The notes beneath the pieces are model-generated. The model saw nothing but the letters and a program-made list of their open reading frames with translations, ran no database searches and was not told the origin of the DNA. Shown piece after piece: positions 59,901-64,000 of a DNA stretch of 64,000 bases. Position 1 is the first letter of the stretch, and each line of letters begins with the position of its first letter. Both the position numbers and the translations under genes were made by a program. The stretch is taken from contig NC_092038.1 of NCBI RefSeq assembly GCF_003086295.3, positions 126,073,518-126,137,517 on the forward strand, read 5' to 3'. The stretch comes from Arachis hypogaea. Its lineage: Eukaryota; Streptophyta; Magnoliopsida; Fabales; Fabaceae.

Positions 59901-61572
59901 TTCAACACACATTGCGCTTCCCAATTCATAGAACTCTTCCACGATTCATTCCTCAAACCTTACAACTTCTTGGAAATGCACCGTGGACTACTTCTTTACA
60001 ACAACTGTCTCAAATAGATACCCAACTCGTTAACTCTTTGCATCTCAAGGAAATTCTCCAAGTTTCCAAGTCAGTTCACTTTGCTTTCTATTAATTCACG
60101 TTGTTAGAATATAATTAGGTTCAATTAGAATTATTTAGTATATTTGAATATTTATTATAGAATATTATGTCTTTATTATTACGATTCTCTTAGCACCTAT
60201 AAATATCCTTTTATATTGTATCATTTTAGACAATTTAAACACAACTTGAGTAGACAACTTAAATAACTCAATAATACACAATTTTATTCTAACACACATT
60301 ACTCTATATACATAGTAATTGTCATTTTCATATTTTAGTATACTTTTCGATACATGTATAGGTGGTGGAAAGATTTGGGTTTGGCGAAGGAGTTGAAGTT
60401 TGTTAGAGATGAACCAATAAAATGGTACATGTGGCCCATGGCATGTCTCTCTGGTCCACGCTTCTCACAAGAAAGAGTTGACCTCACTAAACCTTTGTCC
60501 TTAATTTACATCGTCGATGATATCTTTGATTGTTATGGTGGAAGCATCCATGAACTCACCCTTTTCACTCATGCAGTCGAGAGGTATATGTACATGATGT
60601 TTTATACAAATCAATATGAATTCATATATATAGAATTAAAACACGATTATTTGATATGTAGGTGGGACTTGGCAGCCATGGAAGAATTACCAAATTGCAT
60701 GAAAGTGTGCTTTTCTCTTTACGAAGTGACTAACGAGTTTGCGCTCAAGACCTATGTCAAACACGGATTGAATCCAATAAGCACCTTAGTAAAATCGGTA
60801 ATAAAATAATAATTGTACTGAAAATTAAGATATAAACACGTATTAATTATCTGCTACGAAAATACAACTAATTAATTATTAATTATTGCATGCATGATAA
60901 TGTTGCAGTGGGTAAAACTATTCAATGCATTCCTGGAAGAAGCAAAATGGTTTGCGTCAGGGAATTTACCAAGTGCTGAAGAGTATTTGAAAATTGGTAG
61001 AGTGAGTACAGGGGTGCACGTGATCCTTGTCCATGCTTTCTTTTCCATGGGTCAGGGATTAACCAATCGGAATGTGACTCTAATGAATGAATTCCCAACC
61101 ATTATATCCACATTAAGCACAATTCTTAGGCTATGTGATGACTTGGAAGGCGACAAAGTAATTATTACCACCATCACATAAACTTTGTTTTCTCTCTTTC
61201 TCTTTATCAATACATATTTTATATTTTTCACTGGTGCAGGAGTCTAACAAAGATGATACTCGTGATGGATCGTACATAAAATGCTACATAAAGGATCACT
61301 CTGGAATTTCAATTGAAGAGACACGAAAGCATGTCAGTAATCGAATTTCAGAAGAATGGAAACGACTTAACCAGGAATTGCTAGCACCGGAAAATCAATT
61401 ACCATCGTCTTTTGTTAGAATGTGCTTCAATGGTGCTCGCATGGTACCTCTCATGTACAGCTATGATGGCGATAGCCCATCAAAGCTAGAGGAGCATGTC
61501 AAGTCCTTGATCTACAATGGTGCTAACCTACAACCTACTCCTCCACAAGATCACGCCACAGTTGTTGCCTGA
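56961..61572 (+). CDS. Terpene synthase, TPS-g type (linalool/nerolidol-synthase-like)
   Basis: Seven exons (56961-57119, 57516-57783, 59697-60069, 60362-60583, 60662-60797, 60909-61157, 61240-61572) join in frame to 579 aa, the plant TPS length and exon number. The DDxxD metal motif is VDDIFD near residue 319, and the second metal motif region is LCDDLEGDKESNKDDTRDG. The first exon could be a short plastid transit peptide (Ser/Phe-rich, MAISYTSFGFSNQISF). No RRx8W motif is visible, which points to the TPS-g subfamily, whose members make acyclic alcohols such as linalool from GPP or nerolidol from FPP. The Arabidopsis neighbour pair At1g61680 (TPS14)/At1g61690 supports this. Intron 2 (1.9 kb) holds a foldback element and intron 3 a solo LTR; the coding frame is intact. 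Confidence 0.92.
57826..58560. repeat. Foldback element with about 190-bp arms in TPS intron 2
   Basis: The left arm (GTGTAGTCTATGTTGGCCAC, then TTTACAAAATGATATTTTCA and ATTAATAAATAATGACATG) returns inverted on the right, ending with GTGGCCACCGTAGACTACC. The imperfect arms are about 190 bases with a spacer of about 350. It looks like a large MITE or MULE-type foldback; a target-site duplication is uncertain. Confidence 0.8.
58850..59310. repeat. Direct duplication of about 200 bp in TPS intron 2
   Basis: Sequence at about 58850-59025 (AAATTATTTTATTTATCTTA through CTCCTTACTTTCCC and TAGTTATTCACTA) is repeated, diverged, at about 59101-59310. A shorter repeat of AAAAATTATTGTCTCCTTA lies inside the second copy. 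Confidence 0.65.
60102..60294. mobile_element. Short solo LTR or TRIM-like element in TPS intron 3
   Basis: 193 bp starting TGTTAGAATATAATTAGGTT and ending TTTTATTCTAACA, so TG...CA with a 9-bp inverted end (TGTTAGAAT/ATTCTAACA). The flanks CACGT and CACAT are a 5-bp duplication with one mismatch. It lies fully inside intron 3. Confidence 0.75.
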
Positions 61573-62480
61573 AGCAACCATAGGATAAAGATTGATCCAT
61601 GAATAAAATAATTCTAAAAGTATACAGTAAATATAAGCTCACGTGTATTGTAATTGTTAGTATCGATATGTTTCGAGAGCCATGTACAATAAATAAGCAA
61701 TGAAAGTTCTTTGGAAAATTAGTATTTTCTTATAAATTTAATTATCTTATGTCTTAAAAATGTATTTTAAAAATAATAATAAATTTGTTACAAAATTTTT
61801 AATATATTCAATTCATTAAAATAGTATCTTTAAACAAATATATTTCTAGGACAAATATTTGTAACATCCCTATTTTAATTGGGCTATGGATTGTTGCCCA
61901 TAGTTAATATGCAGGTTGACTCCTCCTGTAATGCCACGTGCGGTCATGCTCTGCTTACCCTGGCAATGATGACGCACGCCATCTTAGGTTCTTCATTTGG
62001 TTGTTATAAAATGCAGAGAATTATAAAAGAAATGTCTATTGTCTAGTTAGTTGGGCACGTGACACACGACATTGAAGATTATGAAATACATCAATATCTA
62101 TCTTGGTCTTTTATTCACTGTGGACCATGCAATACATCAGGACCAAAAACAAGGTATATACATGAATTATAAAGGATTATCATTATTATCATTATTATGT
62201 TGGTCTAGAAAGATTTATTATTTTCATGACAAAATTTGGCTTGTTAGATTTGCGATTGGTAAGGACGGATTTGAGATTCCGTCTTAGTTTTTGTAAAATG
62301 CATTAACTTTACAAAGCATGATGAATGAAAATGCAGAAAAATGAACAGTATTTATTTAAGGATCCCCTAAGAAAATAATGAAATATGTATATAATAGTTA
62401 CAATGGGCTCTTTATTAGGCCCAAATTAAAATTAAAGCATAAAATTAACTCTAATTCTACTATGATTGTTTACTTGAACA
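61573..62480. other. TPS 3' region and spacer
   Basis: No coding exon recognised. AT-rich, with a more GC-rich patch at about 61900-61985. Confidence 0.45.
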
Positions 62481-62960
62481 CATTACTATATTTTTACTAT
62501 TTACAATTTTTTCCTAAATCTCCAATCTTCTTTTGTTTTGCTGTTTGTTTTCCCAAATCCCCAATCCCTTTTGTTTCGCCGTTTCTCCTCCCCCTATTCA
62601 AACCTTCCCAATTCCTTGTAGAGACCTGTGAGAGTGCTAGAACCCTCAGCCCCGCAACATGCAATCAAGAAAGGTCATAGGTGAACGCAAGCGACCTGTT
62701 CATTGCCTTCAAGCACGGCGCCGTCGCTGAACATCCGGCATTCGCTGCAACCCAGCCACCGGACGAGAAGCCGCCGATCAGAACTGCCGCCAGGGAGATC
62801 TCACCGCCGAATTGAACATCTTCTGAGTATTCCGCGAGTGGGCCCCTTTGTCTCTGAGCATAGAAGCAGCCGACCTTGAAGGAATAGCCGCCTGCTAGTC
62901 AACGGTTCACCGGAAAGACAATGAACATCTTGACCGGAAGAATCATAACCATCCAAGGTA
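62481..62960. other. GC-rich island of unknown origin
   Basis: Sequence from about 62481 shifts from pyrimidine-rich (CCCAAATCCCCAATCCCTTT) to unusually GC-rich (GCCGTCGCTGAACATCCGGC, CCGCCAGGGAGATCTCACCG). It ends with a plausible splice donor AAG|GTAAGT at about 62957. No conserved protein was recognised in any frame. It could be the 5' leader/first exon of a gene or a captured fragment. Confidence 0.4.
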
Positions 62961-63808
62961 AGTGGGTGAGGTTGTTCAGTTTTTAATTGGTAATCGCGTT
63001 TGCATGTTTGATTGTAGATAGATTTTGTTGATGAAATGCGTGATTAGCCATGGTGAAATAGCAGCAGGAGCCATTTTTGTAGTTAGTTTAGGTTGTTGAA
63101 GTTCTTCATGATTTTATTTTAGCGCGAAAAAGATCGAAAAAATTTGGGATCGTGTTTATATATGAGTTAAGTTTAAAATTTTTTTGTCTATTTCCGTGTG
63201 GACCATGTGCATGCAACGTGACGTATAATGACTGACCATCATTGAAAATTGGTTGATATTTTTTGGATGATTACTTTAGTAGGATATTAGATGGTTAGTT
63301 TTGCGAATTTTCTCAAGTTTGAACAATTTCTAAATTCCTGCTATGTTGCTCTTGCCACTGCAACCAAATAGTTACATGAACTAGTTGTTATTGATTTGTA
63401 ATAAATTTAAAATTAACTTCATATCAGGGCTGGACCGTAATGATTTTTAAATTCGGACGGCAAAATTGCATTTAGGATAAAAGATATTTGTGATGAAGAA
63501 TACAAATTGTATCTACTATATTTTTTTGGTAATGGTGTTCATAGATTAGTTAGTTTTGTGTTAATTGATTAAATTGGGGGTGTTTTTTATTTTTAAGTTT
63601 GTGTTTCCTTACAGATTAGTGAGTGTTATTATTTTTCGGATGGAGTAATTATTATTGTTACAAGGAGCAGTTTTTTGGAGCAGTTAACTAAACCAGTATT
63701 TTTAATTTTTTCATTTATTTTTGTTTAAATGATTTCATTAGAGGACATTGTTATACTAAAGCAGTTAAGTATTGATTAGTTTCTTGTAATATTGTTATTA
63801 ATTTTTAG
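62961..63808. other. AT-rich spacer, possibly intron
   Basis: No feature recognised. If the island before and the exon after are joined, this could be an intron. Confidence 0.4.
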
Positions 63809-63972
63809 GAAATGGAAAAGACATTCAAGTATTGAGGTATGAGCATGGGCAGAAATATGATCCACATTATGCTACTTTCCTGACAAAGTTAATATAGCTC
63901 GAGGTGGACACCATCTTGCAACTATTTTCATGTATCTCACTGATATGACCAGTAGTGGTTAACGCAGAGGTT
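63809..63972 (+). pseudogene. Prolyl 4-hydroxylase exon, decayed
   Basis: After an acceptor (TTTTTAG) the sequence reads GNGKDIQVLRYEHGQKYDPH and YATFLTK, then, one base out of frame, VNIARGGHHLATIFMYLTDM. This is the 2-oxoglutarate/iron-binding core of plant prolyl 4-hydroxylases, with the metal-binding H of YDPHY visible. A one-base deletion near 63889 and a TAA at about 63960 break it. The gene's other exons are not in the window. P4Hs modify cell-wall hydroxyproline proteins. Confidence 0.75.
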
Positions 63973-64000
63973 TGTATAATAATTGATGCACTCATTCTTC

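Noticed and set aside
1..64000. tRNA, rRNA, snRNA or miRNA genes
   Set aside because: I saw no cloverleaf-type conserved boxes or known RNA motifs by eye; a tRNAscan/Infernal run would be needed to be certain.

Overview
This window is nuclear DNA from a flowering plant. It is AT-rich, the genes have many GT/AG introns, and the protein families are plant ones (TauE/SafE exporter, kinesin-14, HSA32, anthocyanidin reductase, FYVE protein, terpene synthase). The genes and the repeat style look like a legume. Arachis (peanut) is my best guess, but that is inference. No organellar or bacterial DNA was seen.

Left part (1-15.5 kb): a TauE/SafE membrane protein gene (+), an ATK1-type kinesin-14 gene with 17 exons (-), a broken DUF1218 gene (-), and HSA32 (+). 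From memory, these four families lie in the same short interval of Arabidopsis chromosome 4 (At4g21250 to At4g21320), so this looks like conserved gene order. Next comes a 6-kb L1-type LINE (15576-21622) with a perfect 16-bp target-site duplication and broken reading frames.

Middle (21.6-32.2 kb): a small conserved one-membrane-span protein gene, a DUF3128/EMI1-like gene, a cytochrome P450 (CYP94-like) pseudogene, anthocyanidin reductase (ANR), and a leftover piece of a CRLK-like receptor kinase gene.

32.3-38.6 kb: a Mutator-like element (MULE) carrying a MuDR-type transposase gene and, facing it, a plant-mobile-domain (PMD) gene. Its ends hold palindromic repeats and its first intron a GC-rich minisatellite. 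Both genes are broken.

38.6-47.9 kb: a large FYVE-domain protein gene with nine copies of a helical repeat, then a dense area of AT-rich foldback elements and microsatellites.

48.0-54.6 kb: a second MULE with long inverted ends. It carries a transposase gene lacking its catalytic core and a GRF zinc-finger/coiled-coil/membrane-anchor gene. Two MITEs sit in its left end, and a 1.86-kb solo LTR splits the GRF coding exon.

54.6-64 kb: repeats, then a seven-exon TPS-g-like terpene synthase gene, a GC-rich unannotated island and a decayed prolyl 4-hydroxylase exon at the right edge. ANR, the FYVE gene and the terpene synthase match a second Arabidopsis interval (At1g61720, At1g61690, At1g61680, from memory). 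The window therefore holds two conserved gene blocks expanded by nested transposons.
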